Source of the DNA: CAVQCA01 sp963710815
GTDB taxonomy: Bacteria; Pseudomonadota; Gammaproteobacteria; UBA9214
Assembly: GCA_963710815.1 (NCBI GenBank)
Contig: CAVQCA010000145.1
Coordinates: 1-64,000 of the forward strand
Length of the DNA: 64,000 nucleotides
Direction: 5' to 3'
Each line of letters starts with the position of its first letter. Position 1 is the stretch's first letter. Under the pieces are notes generated by a model. It was not told the origin of the DNA and searched no databases. It was given only the letters and a program-made list of their open reading frames with translations. Shown piece after piece: positions 1 through 10,002 of this stretch. The translations under genes and the position numbers were made by a program.

Positions 1-1
1 C

Positions 2-1107
2 TTGCACAGGCTGCCGATAGCGAGGGCAGCCCGAAACGCTGGCTACAAGGTTATTGTGGCAACCCAAGTTTCAGTGCACAAAGAGCTGCTGGAAAATGAA
101 GGTTTTTCGGTAATGCAAATGAAATGGCGTCGTGCATCGGTAAATCCGTTAAATGCGTTATCTGAAATATGGCAGGTGTTTTTAATTTACCGTCAGACTC
201 GCCCTGATATTGTTCATCATGTGGCGTTGAAGCCGAGTCTATATGGAAGCATAGCCGCAGCGGCTGCTGGGTGTCTCCTGTAATTAACAACCTGGCGGGT
301 TTGGGCGGTGCATTTTCAGAAGATGGATTTACAGCAAAATTAATTCGATGGTTCATTGAGAATGCATTCAGGTTGTTGTTCAGAGGAAACAATAAATGTG
401 TAATCGTGGAAAATACCGATGACAAGCGCTTTCTCGTAAATGAGGCATCTATTCCAGAATTAAATGTGGTTGTTATACGTGGTATCGGTGTGGATGAGAA
501 TCGATTTGCCTGTAGTGAGGAAATGCTTGGAAGTGTGCCAAATATAACCATGGTATCCCGTATGCTGTGGCCCAAGGGGATTGGTGAACTTGTGGAGGCG
601 GGAAGGATTCTTCGTGCACGTGGAAAAATATAAATATTCAGCTTGTTGGGGCGCCCGACAAGTCCAGTCGTTTGTCGGTACCAGAAGCACAACTCTTGAA
701 GTGGGCAGTCTGAAGGGGAAATTGAGTGGCTGGGGTTTCAGGAGGATATTCCTGCGGTTTGGAAGTTATCTAACATTGCAGTGTTACCATCATATTACCG
801 TGAGGGAATACCGCGGTGCTTGCTGGAGGCGGCTTCTTGTGGTCGCGCGATTATAACAACAGACACTCCTGGCTGCCGCGAGATTGTAAAGGATGGACTG
901 AATGGCATATTGATACCACCTAGAGATCCATTATCACTGGCAAACGCAATTGAAAATTTAATGGAAATGCCGGAAAAGCGCCAAATGATGGGGCGTGCTG
1001 GACGTGAACTGGTGGTGAAAGAGTTTACACAAAGTCAGGTTTCTGAGCAGACACTCGCTGTTTATAGACAAATGGTAAGAAATGCAAAATGCATGGCTTT
1101 CAGCTAA
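2..1107 (+). pseudogene. Glycosyltransferase family 4 (CapM/PglA-like), N-terminus off the window, frameshifted
   Basis: Cytoplasmic GT-B glycosyltransferase, probably adding a sugar to a lipid-linked glycan. The frame is already open at the left edge (HRLPIARAARNAGYKV is typical of residues 15-30 of the family), so the start lies outside the window. The C-terminal donor-site motif is intact: LPSYYREGIPRCLLEAAS, then TDTPGCREIV, DGLNGILIPPRDP and a closing helix. The protein is spread over different frames, with single-base shifts near 272, about 630 and about 709; each breakpoint continues conserved sequence in a new frame. That fits recent decay or base-calling error better than an ancient pseudogene. 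Base composition is AT-rich compared with 18-34 kb. Confidence 0.75.
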
Positions 1108-1200
1108 TGCATGCTAATGACTTCAAGCAAAGCAGTCTGAGTGCGGGTGTATTGATATTAAACAGGTGCCCACGGAGATGAAGGGCAGAAATACAGGTGT

Positions 1201-2079
1201 ATGCAGCCCATAATGAACGATATATCCAGTATATACGACCAGGCCTTCTATTCCGAACAGATGGAGGGATCAAACCTTTCGGCGAGTATTGTTGTTCCTG
1301 CTGTTCTGGATATTTTCCCGGATGTTCATTCGGTTGTAGATGTTGGGTGCGGTGTTGGAACATGGCTCGCGGAATTCAAGCGTAACGGAGTTGAATCTGT
1401 ATATGGATATGATGGTGGTAAACCACCAGAGGGGTTCATGCTTATTTCACAAGAAGAATATTGCAATGTGGATTTAACTGTTGAATTCCCCTGTGTTAGA
1501 AAATATGACCTTGCGGTGTCCTTGGAGGTTGCGGAGCATCTCGACCAGAAATATGCAGCTGAATTTATCGGCAATATTTGCAAACTGAGTGATGTTGTTC
1601 TATTTAGTGCAGCAGTTCCAGGGCAGGGTGGGACTCATCATGTCAATGAGCGCTGGCCTTCATATTGGGAAGATTTGTTTCAAGCTCAGGGCTTTCGTTT
1701 TTTCGATGTTATCCGACCAAAAATATGGCATGACAAACGCATCGAATGGTGGTATCGGCAGAATATATTTATCGCTATAAAACATGATCGTGTCGAATTT
1801 GTAGATAAGCTTGTGACAGTTGCTGCAGCAGGAAATTGCTTCATGGATATCGTTCATCCGGAGATGTTCATGTCCTGGAAGAATTCTTTTGATAATGTGC
1901 TAATGCTTAGCCAAAAGTGCCGACAGAAAATCGAAGCCTTGCGAGTTGAGCGTGAGTTATTAGTGTCGCAGAGAGAGGAGTTGCGGCGTCATCTAGAGGC
2001 AATATTGAATAGTACAAGCTGGAAGATAATGAAAATCCCGCGATACCTGGTCGAAAATATGAAGAAGTATTTTGGTTAA
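1201..2079 (+). CDS. Class I SAM-dependent methyltransferase with C-terminal helical tail
   Basis: 292-residue protein. Motif I (VVDVGCGVGTW, about residues 46-56) followed by an acidic ribose-contacting position (YGYDGG) and a motif IV-like VSLEVAEHL mark a Rossmann-fold methyltransferase of the Methyltransf_11/23 type. The last 60 residues are highly charged and predicted helical (LRVERELLVSQREELRRHL) and end in NSTSWKIMKIPRYL, a tail often seen at the end of polysaccharide-cluster glycosyltransferases and methyltransferases. It follows the broken glycosyltransferase by 93 bp on the same strand. Substrate unknown, probably a nascent glycan or nucleotide sugar. A second ATG lies four codons downstream (1213). 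Confidence 0.8.
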   Translation: MQPIMNDISSIYDQAFYSEQMEGSNLSASIVVPAVLDIFPDVHSVVDVGCGVGTWLAEFKRNGVESVYGYDGGKPPEGFMLISQEEYCNVDLTVEFPCVRKYDLAVSLEVAEHLDQKYAAEFIGNICKLSDVVLFSAAVPGQGGTHHVNERWPSYWEDLFQAQGFRFFDVIRPKIWHDKRIEWWYRQNIFIAIKHDRVEFVDKLVTVAAAGNCFMDIVHPEMFMSWKNSFDNVLMLSQKCRQKIEALRVERELLVSQREELRRHLEAILNSTSWKIMKIPRYLVENMKKYFG

Positions 2080-2689
2080 TGACACGGATTAAATCCTGAT
2101 TCTATCGTATAGTTCGCCAGCTAGAACTCATTAGAATAAATCGTAAAGGCGATTTTGATTAAGTTATGTCATCTGCGATAAATAGGTGTCTTGGTTGCCA
2201 ATGGTAGGGACCTATTAAGCAAAGAACTTCATTGCCGAAGTTATTTGATTTCCTACAGCAAGTCGTCTCGTCGGGAGCGAAATCCTGCGGATATGGATAA
2301 GGTGACCCGACTATCACCTGCGAGAAGGCATTGAGGGGTATATACCAAAGCAGATAATATGTGTCTGCAGGCTACTCTGGATTGTAACCCGGCTGGTGCA
2401 GTATCTGAATGGGGAGAGATCGCATGGTTGTTGTCGGAGTATAAAGTGTTAAGGAAATGGTACTGAGACCAGCATTTGTGGTCTAGGTGGTACTGTGTGG
2501 TTTTGAGTGTGGATATTGCCGGTGCAGTTTGGAAGGAATACATCAAGAATCAGCAACTGCCGGAGCCGGGGGATTATTACACCGTTGTATGACGGTCATC
2601 GAACGCGTGGCTGGTAAATACGGTTTTCAGCCGTAATTGGAAGCCATCGGCACTAGTCGTTGCAGTATTCACCGGAAGGTAATCGGCAG
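2080..2689 (+). other. Gene-poor stretch with possible decayed coding traces
   Basis: About 600 bp with no convincing gene. A short run in one frame around 2507-2587 reads like protein (DIAGAVWKEYIKNQQLPEPG) and stops at once, so a decayed gene is possible, but I cannot assign it to a family. No terminator or tRNA is visible. The sequence is AT-rich like the preceding genes. Confidence 0.35.
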
Positions 2690-3966
2690 ATGTCAGCCCG
2701 AAAAATACAGCCCGCGCGTATTGCCTTCCTCCTGGATAACCTCACGGGCGGTGGCGCACAGAGGGTGATCCTGAACCTGCTGGACGGGTTTGTTGCCGCC
2801 GGCGATCAGGTGGACCTGCTGGTCTGCAAGATGCAAGGGGATCTGAAGGAGCGGATACCCGCGAATGTCAATCTGGTCCCGCTCGGCACTACCTCGTCAT
2901 GGCGCGGGCTGTTGGCGGCCTTTTTGATCGACCCGGGCTGCATCCTGCCGGTCATGGCGATGTTCACCCGGACGGGCAAGCTTCCCGGAACTTTCAAGTC
3001 CCTGACGGCGATAACCAGGTATCTGAGAGCACAGCGACCAAAGGCGTTGCTCTCCGCGTTGCCGAAATCGAATGTCAATGCCGTTCTGGCCGGGCGCCGC
3101 TGCAGAGGCGTTACCCGTATCGCACTGGGAGTGCACGTGAATTATTCGGCGACAAGCCGGATGGACAAGGAAGTCGAACGAGAGACTCGACCGCTATTGG
3201 CGGACCCTGATGCGCACGGTATTACCCTCATGCGGATGTGGTGATTGCCGTTTCCCGTGGCGCGGAAAAGGATGTGAGTGAATATCTTGGCCTGCCCAGG
3301 GAGCGGGTAACCAGTATCTATAATCCCATAGCGACCCCGGATATCGGTGGGTTATGCGCCGAAGTGCCGGACCATCCATGGTTCGGAGCAGAGGGGACAC
3401 CAGTCATTCTTGGTATTGGTCGTTTTGCTGCACAGAAAAACTTTCCGCTGCTGCTGGAGGCATTCGCCAGGGTAAGGCGGCAACGCGATGTCCGCCTTGT
3501 CGTGCTGGGTGGTAATGCAACGTCGGATAAACAACGCAAACTTCGGCAGGCCTTGCTTGTACACGCCAGAACTCTCGGCGTGGAAGCCGATTTCGATATG
3601 CCGGGTTTTGTGGATAATCCGTTTGCCTATCTCAGCCGGGCGGCGGTATTTGTCCTGTCGTCCGATCACGAGGGTTTCGGCAATGTGCTGGTCGAGGCGT
3701 TGCTGTGTGGCTGTCCCGTGGTGAGCACCGACTGCCCCAGCGGCCCTGCCGAAATCCTGGACAATGGCAAATATGGAGCACTGGTGCCGGTGGGTGATGC
3801 AGGCAAGCTTGCCGATGCGATCTGCAAAACGCTGGACACCCCAAAGGACAAAGCCTTTCTGCGTGCGCGGGGGGAGGAGTTCTCCGTCGAGCGGGCGGTC
3901 GAGAACTACCGGCGCATCCTGCTGGAAGACCGTTCGGTCATGGCGCGTTCGAACACCGCCAGATAG
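2690..3966 (+). CDS. Glycosyltransferase family 4 (WabH/GT28-like), frame disrupted near 3190-3222
   Basis: GT-B glycosyltransferase. The N-terminal acceptor domain carries LLDNLTGGGAQRVILNLL; the C-terminal domain carries ILGIGRFAAQKNFPLLLEAF, DHEGFGNVLVEALLCG and STDCPSGPAEILDNGKYG, the usual donor-site signatures. ATG 2690 is preferred over an upstream ATG because AAGGT lies just before it and the protein then begins at the expected place. Between about 3188 and 3223 the conserved sequence passes through three frames (…ERETR, then DRYWRTLMRTV, then YPHADVVIAVSRG), so two single-base indels are present. It runs convergently into the next glycosyltransferase gene and overlaps it by 61 bp. 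The two proteins are clear paralogues. Confidence 0.8.
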
Positions 3967-5133
3967 CGGTCGGCAACCCGTTCGACGGTGTAATCGCCGA
4001 GTGCAGCCGCAGGCGGCTCGCCGGCGGCCTCGCCGTCGAGGACTGCCTCCATCGCAGAGGCCATCGCCGCTGCGTCGCGGACCGGCACGAGTTTGCCGTA
4101 CCTGCCGTTGTCGAGTATCTCTCTCGGGCCGCTGGGGCAGTCGGTGCTCACCACCGGGCAGCCGCAGGCGAGCGCCTCGAGCAACACATTGGGGCAGCCC
4201 TCCCAGGCCGATGTCAGCACGAACACACGCGCCTGCCGCATCCAGGCATAGGGATTGCGAACGTGCCCGGGTAACTGCACGTGCCCGGCAATGCCCAACT
4301 CCGCCGCCAGCGAGCGCAGACTGCCCTCTTCGTGGCCTTCGCCCAGGATGACGAGGCGCACCGGCGTGCTTTTTGCGGACCCGCGCAAATGCCCTGAGCA
4401 GGGTATCGTAGTCCTTTTGTGGCGTCAGCTTGCCGACCGCCAGTACATACGGCTTCGCGGGCGGCCATTCGTCCGTTTCCGCCGGTTGCTGCTCACACAA
4501 CTCTCTGATCCGCGACAGGTCGACGGGGTTGAGGATCGGCACGATCTCGTCAGCCGGAATCGCCAGGGTGGCGGCCAGATCCGCGCGTACCCCTTCCGAC
4601 ACGGCAATGATGCCGTCCGCTTCCCGGTACCAGCGGCGCGCAAGCCTCGGCAGCAGCCGGTCAAATTTATTGTCCGGATTCAGCGCTATGGAAAACTGGT
4701 TTGCTTCCCGTAACACCAGCGCCGTGCCGCCCGCCGCGAGTCGGCAGGCCCAGGCCGCCACGATGTTGGCCTTGGACAGTGTCGAGAGCAGGACATCGGG
4801 ACGCCGCTCCCTGAGATAGCCTTCGAGCGACGGCAGCGTGCGGACGATTTTCGGGACCTTCTGCAACAGCATGATGCCGGAGTCCTTCAAGGCATGGCGC
4901 GGCAGTCGCATGAGCGCATGGACGAGACGCGGCAGCGAACACACCTCGAGTTCGTGCACCTCGACTCCCTCGGGAAGCGCCTGCATTAGCGGACCGCGCA
5001 TTTGCCCCAGGATCAGCTCGACATGGTGTCCCCGCCTTGCGAATTCCGCCGCAAGTGTCAGCATCACGCGCTCCGCCCCGCCGCCCCGCAGGGATTTCAG
5101 CAGGATTGCGATATGGCAGGGGCGGGCGCTCAC
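3906..5133 (-). CDS. Glycosyltransferase family 4 (WabH/GT28-like), one frameshift at a poly-A/T run near 4370
   Basis: Paralogue of the gene it converges on. The N-terminal domain begins IAILLKSLRGGGAERVMLTL and continues to VLAVGKLTPQKDYDTLLRAF. After the shift, the other frame supplies RLVILGEGHEEGSL, SAWEGCPNVLLEALACG and STDCPSGPREILDNGRYG. The breakpoint is at a run of five T on the plus strand (4370-4374): adding or removing one base restores RVRKKSTPVRLVILGEG. This is why I treat it as one gene, probably functional in the living cell. The 3' end overlaps the opposing gene's 3' end. Acceptor and sugar are unknown. Confidence 0.8.
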
Positions 5134-5193
5134 GATGCAGTACCGTCAGAACTCACGGTTGAATGGCACTTAATTAAGGCCCAAGCCCGATAA

Positions 5194-5270
5194 ATAGCCA
5201 CGGAATCACACGGAATACACGGAAAGAAGAGCCTGTATTCCGTGTTTTTCCGTGTGATTCCGTGGCCATA
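5194..5270. repeat. Palindromic intergenic element, short form (77 bp)
   Basis: The left arm (atagccacggaatcacacgg) and right arm (ccgtgtgattccgtggccat) are complementary across a short core containing agcctgtattcc. The element lies between the 5' ends of a minus-strand glycosyltransferase and the 3' end of the next minus-strand gene. It shares its core with the copy at 21832-21905. No clear target-site duplication is seen. Confidence 0.85.
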
Positions 5271-5313
5271 GAGGTGAAATTAGGCTTAACTTGGTGCTAT
5301 TCAACTCACGGAT

Positions 5314-6584
5314 CTACTTGTACTTGCGGGCAAGCTCTTTATACAGGGAGGCGTACTGGTCAAGGCTGGCTTGCTGGTCCATGGTTTGCCTGATCCAGTG
5401 CAGGGCCGTATCGCCAGACGCTGGCGCAGCCCGGGATCCTGCAGCAGCCTGACGCAGCTCCTCCGCCAGTGAATCGGGACTGTAATCCGGCCAGCAGGTA
5501 ATGCTCGCCCGCCTTGCCTAGGTCGTCGGACAGGCCAAGGAACGGCGTGATGATCACCGGAACGCCGCAGGCCATGGCTTCGAGGACGGAGTTCGGCATG
5601 CCTTCGCGCTGGGAAGGCAGTACAAAGACATCGGAGGCATGCAGATAGGCTTCGACATTATCGACCAGGCCGGTGAAATGCACCTGCCCCGGAGCACCCG
5701 AGTCGACTATCAATTGCTCCAGATCGCGCCGTGTAATCTCCCAAGGCCGGAATCCTGAAGGTCCTTGCGTGGCCCGACAAATACCAGGTGCACCCCAGGC
5801 ATGCTTTCGAGTAAACGCACCCAGGCTTCCAGCAACAGGGTCGCTTCCCTTGCGGGGCATCACGGCGCCCACGGTGGTCACCATCATTGCCTCCGGGGGA
5901 ATACCCAGTGCTTCCCGGATTTGCGTGAAATCCTGCCGGTTTTCAGCCGGGTGGAAGCGCTGCAGGTTCACGCCGTTGCGGATGACCTCGATACGGCTGG
6001 TGACCCCCATCTGCCGCATCAACTCGCGCATCGTGGCGTTGTTGACGATGATGCAGTCAAGCGCATTGAACAGGGCGCGATTGCGTAGTTTGCGCATCGT
6101 CAGCCAGCGGCGTAACAGTGACTTTCGCTGATCGCACAGCTTCGAGGTGATGGTGACGGCATATATCGAGGGAATCCCCATTCGCGCAGGCGCCACAGCC
6201 AGGGTATCGCATTGTATCTCAGTGTACCAAAGAGCTGCAGGACATCCGGTCGGTGCGCCCTGCAGTGGCGGTACAGGGTCCGCAAGTAAGGGAAGGAACG
6301 GCGCAGCCGCCGCTGTCGGGCAGCCGCACGCGCATCAAGGGCGCACCATTGACAATTTCTTCCGGCAGGATGGTGCCTGCAGGATAGCGGCTCCAGTCCC
6401 CGGCGCTGTTACCCTGCGTCACATCCTCTGCCGAGGGTGTTCCGGAGACAACCCGCACATCGATGCCGCGCGCCTTGAGGCCGGGAAGGTAACGGAGAAA
6501 ACGCAGCTGCGAGCCTCCATAGGTGGGGTAAAACAAGGGGGAGGCGAGGCAGAGATTTATCCGCCTGTCGTCGGTATTACTCAA
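5314..6584 (-). pseudogene. Glycosyltransferase family 4, multiple frameshifts
   Basis: GT-B enzyme whose conserved pieces lie in several frames: N-terminal LCLASPLFYPTYGGSQLRFL, middle HRPDVLQLFGTLRYNAIPWL and NNATMRELMRQMGV, then VIRNGVNLQRFHP, VTTVGAVMPRKGSD, LPSQREGMPNSVLEAMACG and a C-terminal YASLYKELARKYK ending at a TAG at 5314-5316. At least four single-base shifts are needed (near 6290, 6170, 5840-5750 and 5490). Start chosen at TTG 6584 after an AAGGG; ATG 6665 is possible but adds unconserved sequence. Because every segment keeps family motifs, indel errors are as likely as true decay. Confidence 0.7.
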
Positions 6585-6680
6585 TTTGTCAATTCCCTTG
6601 AGGTATTTCCGTTCAGTCAGAATGGCAGGGCGTGCCAAAAACCCTGCTGCCGGAACGGTTGGCACGTTCCACGTTCCATA

Positions 6681-6866
6681 TCAGGAGGATACAATGAAAC
6701 AGCCTTCGGTCTGCGGCGCAACCACCACCATGCCGCTCAGGACAGTCCTTGCCAGCACATCTTCGCCACGCTTCTTCCACGATTCATGCGCCTCGGGCAG
6801 CGTCCTGTGCGTCACCATGTCGGAATCGGGGACACAAGGTACCTGCCTTATAGCTGATGCCAGAAT
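6681..6866 (-). pseudogene. Orphan coding fragment, C-terminal about 60 codons of an unknown protein
   Basis: On the minus strand a stop-bounded frame reads ILASAIRQVPCVPDSDM, then THRTLPEAHESWKKRGEDV and GMVVVAPQTEGCFIVSS before a TGA. The composition looks like real protein, but there is no start codon at the expected place and the frame opens straight after a TGA at 6867-6869. Probably the 3' remnant of a gene, or the end of a frameshifted one. Family not recognised. Confidence 0.35.
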
Positions 6867-6901
6867 TCACCGCCTTTTGCGGTGAACCCTGGTTTCGACT
6901 G

Positions 6902-7849
6902 CTACGCCGCCTTCCCGAGGGACTGCGACAGGGGGTGCTGCGGCGCCGGTGGCAGGTCGGGGGTGCGCGCCAGCACCTCGAGGGCGTCGTGACGCACGTG
7001 GTTCAGGCGCATCTGCTCGCGCAGGAACTCCTCGCTGACAATGCCCTTGGCCAGGCATTCCTTGAGCAGACCGAAGAAGAAGCGCTCCTGGTTCGGGTCG
7101 GGGTGCTCCTTGTAACGGCCCAGGAACGCGTATTCGCCGAACAGCCGGCGGCGTGCGCGCATCAGCCAGCCGAGCGGCGGGAAGCGCCGGAAATGTTCGG
7201 CCGGGCGCCAGTCGACCGGCAGCCCGGTCTTCCAGGGCTGGGTCTTGCGCCGGGTGGTATGCAGCATACGGGTGGCGGGGGTGAACCTGTCGAGGTCGTT
7301 CCACTCGTTCTCGAACAGGCCGATGGTGTCGCGGTCCTCGAGGCGCAGGCAGATCCAGGCCATGTAGTCGCGGCGAAACTCGAACATTTCCTCGAACGCC
7401 TCGCGCACCTTCCAGTGGGTGAGCTTCGCGCAGTCGAGCAGCATGACGCTGGTGGCCATGCAACGGTCCACGACGCCCTTCTTTTTGGAGCGTGGACGGC
7501 ACAGGATGGCCTTGCCCTGCATGTCGCGCGACAGCAGGTCCCACACATCGGTGGCGGCGAAGATATCCGGGTCGATGACCACGGCGCGTCCCTGATAGCC
7601 CATCAGTTCGGGCGGCATGAAGCGCGTCGGGGTGAACGACTGCAGATCCTCGTTCAGCCAGATGCGCTTGATACCGTCGCGCAGGTAGAGCTTGCCCTCG
7701 TGGCTCCTGAACCAGTCGTAATCCCCGGTGTTGACGATGTGCACATCGAACCTGTCATTGTGGGTGGAATAACGCCGCAGGGCGTATTCGGCGACGATGG
7801 CGCCGGTGATCTGCTTGTGGTTGGTCTGGATAAAGACGGCGTGGTCCAT
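6902..7849 (-). CDS. GT-A-like glycosyltransferase, tandem paralogue 1
   Basis: 315 residues. Opens with AVFIQTNHKQITGAIVAEY, has a possible nucleotide-sugar/metal motif VVIDPDIFA (about residues 90-98, DxD-like), then SVMLLDCAKLTHWKV. The layout resembles GT8-type or other GT-A transferases acting on glycans, but I cannot fix the exact family. It is very similar over its whole length to the gene at 8205-9146; the two are separated by a palindromic element. ATG 7849 is preceded by GAGGAAA. The C-terminal quarter is rich in charged residues and conserved between the copies (MRLNHVRHDALEVLA). Confidence 0.65.
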   Translation of the reverse strand: MDHAVFIQTNHKQITGAIVAEYALRRYSTHNDRFDVHIVNTGDYDWFRSHEGKLYLRDGIKRIWLNEDLQSFTPTRFMPPELMGYQGRAVVIDPDIFAATDVWDLLSRDMQGKAILCRPRSKKKGVVDRCMATSVMLLDCAKLTHWKVREAFEEMFEFRRDYMAWICLRLEDRDTIGLFENEWNDLDRFTPATRMLHTTRRKTQPWKTGLPVDWRPAEHFRRFPPLGWLMRARRRLFGEYAFLGRYKEHPDPNQERFFFGLLKECLAKGIVSEEFLREQMRLNHVRHDALEVLARTPDLPPAPQHPLSQSLGKAA

Positions 7850-8007
7850 TGGGCGGTTTCCTCGCGGGGCATAGTAAATCGAAAAATGCTAGCGGCCTTC
7901 GGCCGGCCGGTACATGATCCTGGTCAAGTAGGTCGGCATCCCGATATTCGTCAGGAATTCAACTGCATCGGGTCATGATTTTACCGTCGGCGATTCTGAG
8001 GCGGTAT

Positions 8008-8154
8008 ATGGCCACGGAATCCACGGAAGACACGGAAAAATTACTCAATCATTCAATAAAGTTTTCGTGACTCCGTGCCGCAGAGCGCTTCAAGAGTTTG
8101 ATTGAATTCATTTGGTTTATGTTTTTCAGTGGTTTCCGTGGATTCCGTGGCCAT
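8008..8154. repeat. Palindromic intergenic element (147 bp)
   Basis: Left end ATGGCCACGGAATCCACGG, right end CCGTGGATTCCGTGGCCAT, with a non-complementary core of roughly 80 bp. It lies between the two tandem GT-A-like genes, so it was inserted into, or carried along beside, the duplicated unit. The right arm has the variant cagtggtttccgtgg also found in the copies at 29283 and 30396. Confidence 0.9.
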
Positions 8155-8204
8155 GGGACATGATTCAGACCACCCCCGCCAGGGCGTAAGCGTACGGGCG
8201 GAGT

Positions 8205-9146
8205 TCAGGCCGCCGAGAGGTTCAGCGGCGGCTGGCCGGGCGGGGCCAGGTCGGGGGTGTGCGCCAGTACCTGGAAGGCATCGTGACGGACATGGTTCAG
8301 TCGCATTTCCTCGCGCAGCATCTGTTCGGTCACGATGCCCCGGTCGAGGCATTCCTTGAGCAGGCCGAAAAACAGGTGGGTCTGATTCTGGTCCGGGTGT
8401 TCCTTGTAGTTGCCGAGCAGGCCGTATTCGCCGAACAGGTGGCGGCGCGCCCGCATCAGCCAGGCCACCGGCGGGAACAGACGGAAGCGTTCCGCCGGGC
8501 GCCAGTCGATCGGCAGGCCGACCTTCCACGGCTGGGTGCGTCGGCGCGTGACATGCAGCATCCTGGTGCGGGAGGTGAGCCGGTCGAAGTCGTTCCATTC
8601 CTCTTCGAACAGCCCGATGGTATCGCGGTCCTCCAGGCGCAGACAGATCCAGGGCTGGTAGTCACGCTTGAACTCGAACATCTCGTTGAAGGACTGCTCC
8701 ACCTTCCAGTGAGTGAGCTTCGCACAATCGAGCAGCATGACGCTGCTCGCGAGGCAGCGGTCGACGATGCCCTTGGGTCCGGCACGGCGGCGGCACAGGA
8801 TGGCCTTGCCCATCATGTCACGGGAGAGCAGCTCCCAGACGTCGGCAATGGCGAAGATGTCCGGGTCGATGACCACGGCGCGTCCCTGGTAGCCCATCAG
8901 TTCGGGCGGCATGAAGCGCGTCGGCGTGAAGGACTGCAGGTCATCGTTCAGCCAGGGGCGCTTGACGCCGTCGCGCAGGTAGAGCTGGCCCTCACGGGCG
9001 GCGAAAAACGGGTAGTCCCGGGCGTGCATGATATGCACATCGAAGTCGTCGTTGTGCTGCGAGTTGCGTCGCAGCGCGTACTCGGCCACCAGCGCGCCCA
9101 CGATCTGCTTGTGGTTGGTCTGGATAAAGACGGCGTGCTCTTTCAT
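8205..9146 (-). CDS. GT-A-like glycosyltransferase, tandem paralogue 2
   Basis: 313 residues, near-copy of the protein at 6902-7849: the same start (HAVFIQTNHKQI), VVIDPDIFA and SVMLLDCAKLTHWKV, and the same C-terminal MRLNHVRHDAFQVLAHTPDL. Differences are concentrated in residues 33-55 (DDFDVHIMHARDYPFF) and in the insert before the last helix, as expected if the two copies now act on different acceptors or link to different positions. ATG 9146 follows AAGGCAG. Function beyond a sugar or nucleotide-sugar transferase is not established. Confidence 0.65.
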   Translation of the reverse strand: MKEHAVFIQTNHKQIVGALVAEYALRRNSQHNDDFDVHIMHARDYPFFAAREGQLYLRDGVKRPWLNDDLQSFTPTRFMPPELMGYQGRAVVIDPDIFAIADVWELLSRDMMGKAILCRRRAGPKGIVDRCLASSVMLLDCAKLTHWKVEQSFNEMFEFKRDYQPWICLRLEDRDTIGLFEEEWNDFDRLTSRTRMLHVTRRRTQPWKVGLPIDWRPAERFRLFPPVAWLMRARRHLFGEYGLLGNYKEHPDQNQTHLFFGLLKECLDRGIVTEQMLREEMRLNHVRHDAFQVLAHTPDLAPPGQPPLNLSAA

Positions 9147-9257
9147 TGCGGTGCTGCCTTGCCGGGTTGATGACTGAAGCGGCGATTATAGGCGGCAGGG
9201 CGCGGGTCCTCAATGCTGACGGGGATGTCCGAACGGTGCCTTGCGTGCCCGGCCGAT

Positions 9258-9950
9258 TCAAAGAAACGGGATGCCGCCCTGATCGTTGACCGCCGGTTCT
9301 GTGGTGAAAATGTTGCCATGGATATCCCTGAGACGGCGCAGCACCTGCAGGTCCGTGGGGGTGTGTCGGCTCAGGGTGGTCCCGCGCTGCTGGATCTCTG
9401 GGTTGACCGCGTAGGCGTGGGTCAGCTCGAAACTGAAGCCGCTCATGATGAAGCGGTCATAGGTGCCCAGTGACATGCCGATCATCAGCGTAATCATGCC
9501 GGTCGACGGTTTTTTATTCGCCACCAGCGCCATGATCTGCGGGTCATGCCGGCAGAGCGTACTGATCAGCTCCAGATAGAAGGCCGCGTCATGATTGATG
9601 AAGGTGTCCCAGTGGTAACCCGCCTGCCTGAGCCGCAACCTGAAAAACAGCGGCGATGTCTTGATGGTGATGGGCAGGGTTTTGATTTTCTTCCAGAGTT
9701 TCCTCTGCTTATCGAGTTTCGGTACCCGATAGAGCGCCCCGGTGCGCAGGCCGTGCAGGGCCTCGAGGCTCTGCCTGCCGGACTCGATGCCCGATGTCAG
9801 CACCGCCGATATCGCGGTATGCACCGGCACCGGCAGGCCGTGACAGGCGGCGGAATGCCCGGAGGCATTGACGCAGGCCACGGCATCGAAACTTCTCGCG
9901 GGCGGCAGCGCCGGTTCGGGCTTGGAGCCGAGGACCAGTAAGGTAGGCAT
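9258..9950 (-). CDS. Small sialyltransferase-like protein (GT29/GT42-type motifs)
   Basis: 230 residues. The N-terminus LLVLGSKPEPAL followed by DAVACVNASG is laid out like the nucleotide-binding first motif of sialyltransferases (G-x-x-P then an N in a short strand). Further on, KKPSTGMITLMIGMSLG then FIMSGFSFELTHAY matches the PS/TG motif of the second region, and a histidine follows (LSRHTPTDL). The protein is shorter than known enzymes and the match rests on motifs only, so it may transfer another acidic sugar. It sits in a run of minus-strand modification genes. Confidence 0.45.
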   Translation of the reverse strand: MPTLLVLGSKPEPALPPARSFDAVACVNASGHSAACHGLPVPVHTAISAVLTSGIESGRQSLEALHGLRTGALYRVPKLDKQRKLWKKIKTLPITIKTSPLFFRLRLRQAGYHWDTFINHDAAFYLELISTLCRHDPQIMALVANKKPSTGMITLMIGMSLGTYDRFIMSGFSFELTHAYAVNPEIQQRGTTLSRHTPTDLQVLRRLRDIHGNIFTTEPAVNDQGGIPFL

Positions 9951-10002
9951 GATTCAGCCCTCGCTGTGGCTTCCCGCAGCGGTGGGGAGGAATCGGTCGA
10001 TG

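Noticed and set aside
3352..3905. C-terminal extension of the minus-strand glycosyltransferase frame beyond 3906
   Set aside because: After the frameshift this frame leaves the family sequence and reads antisense to the plus-strand glycosyltransferase; the real C-terminus is in another frame.
6857..9170. Plus-strand open frames (373 and 303 codons) opposite the tandem GT-A-like genes
   Set aside because: They are mirror shadows of two conserved paralogous minus-strand genes, and their translations show no known motifs.
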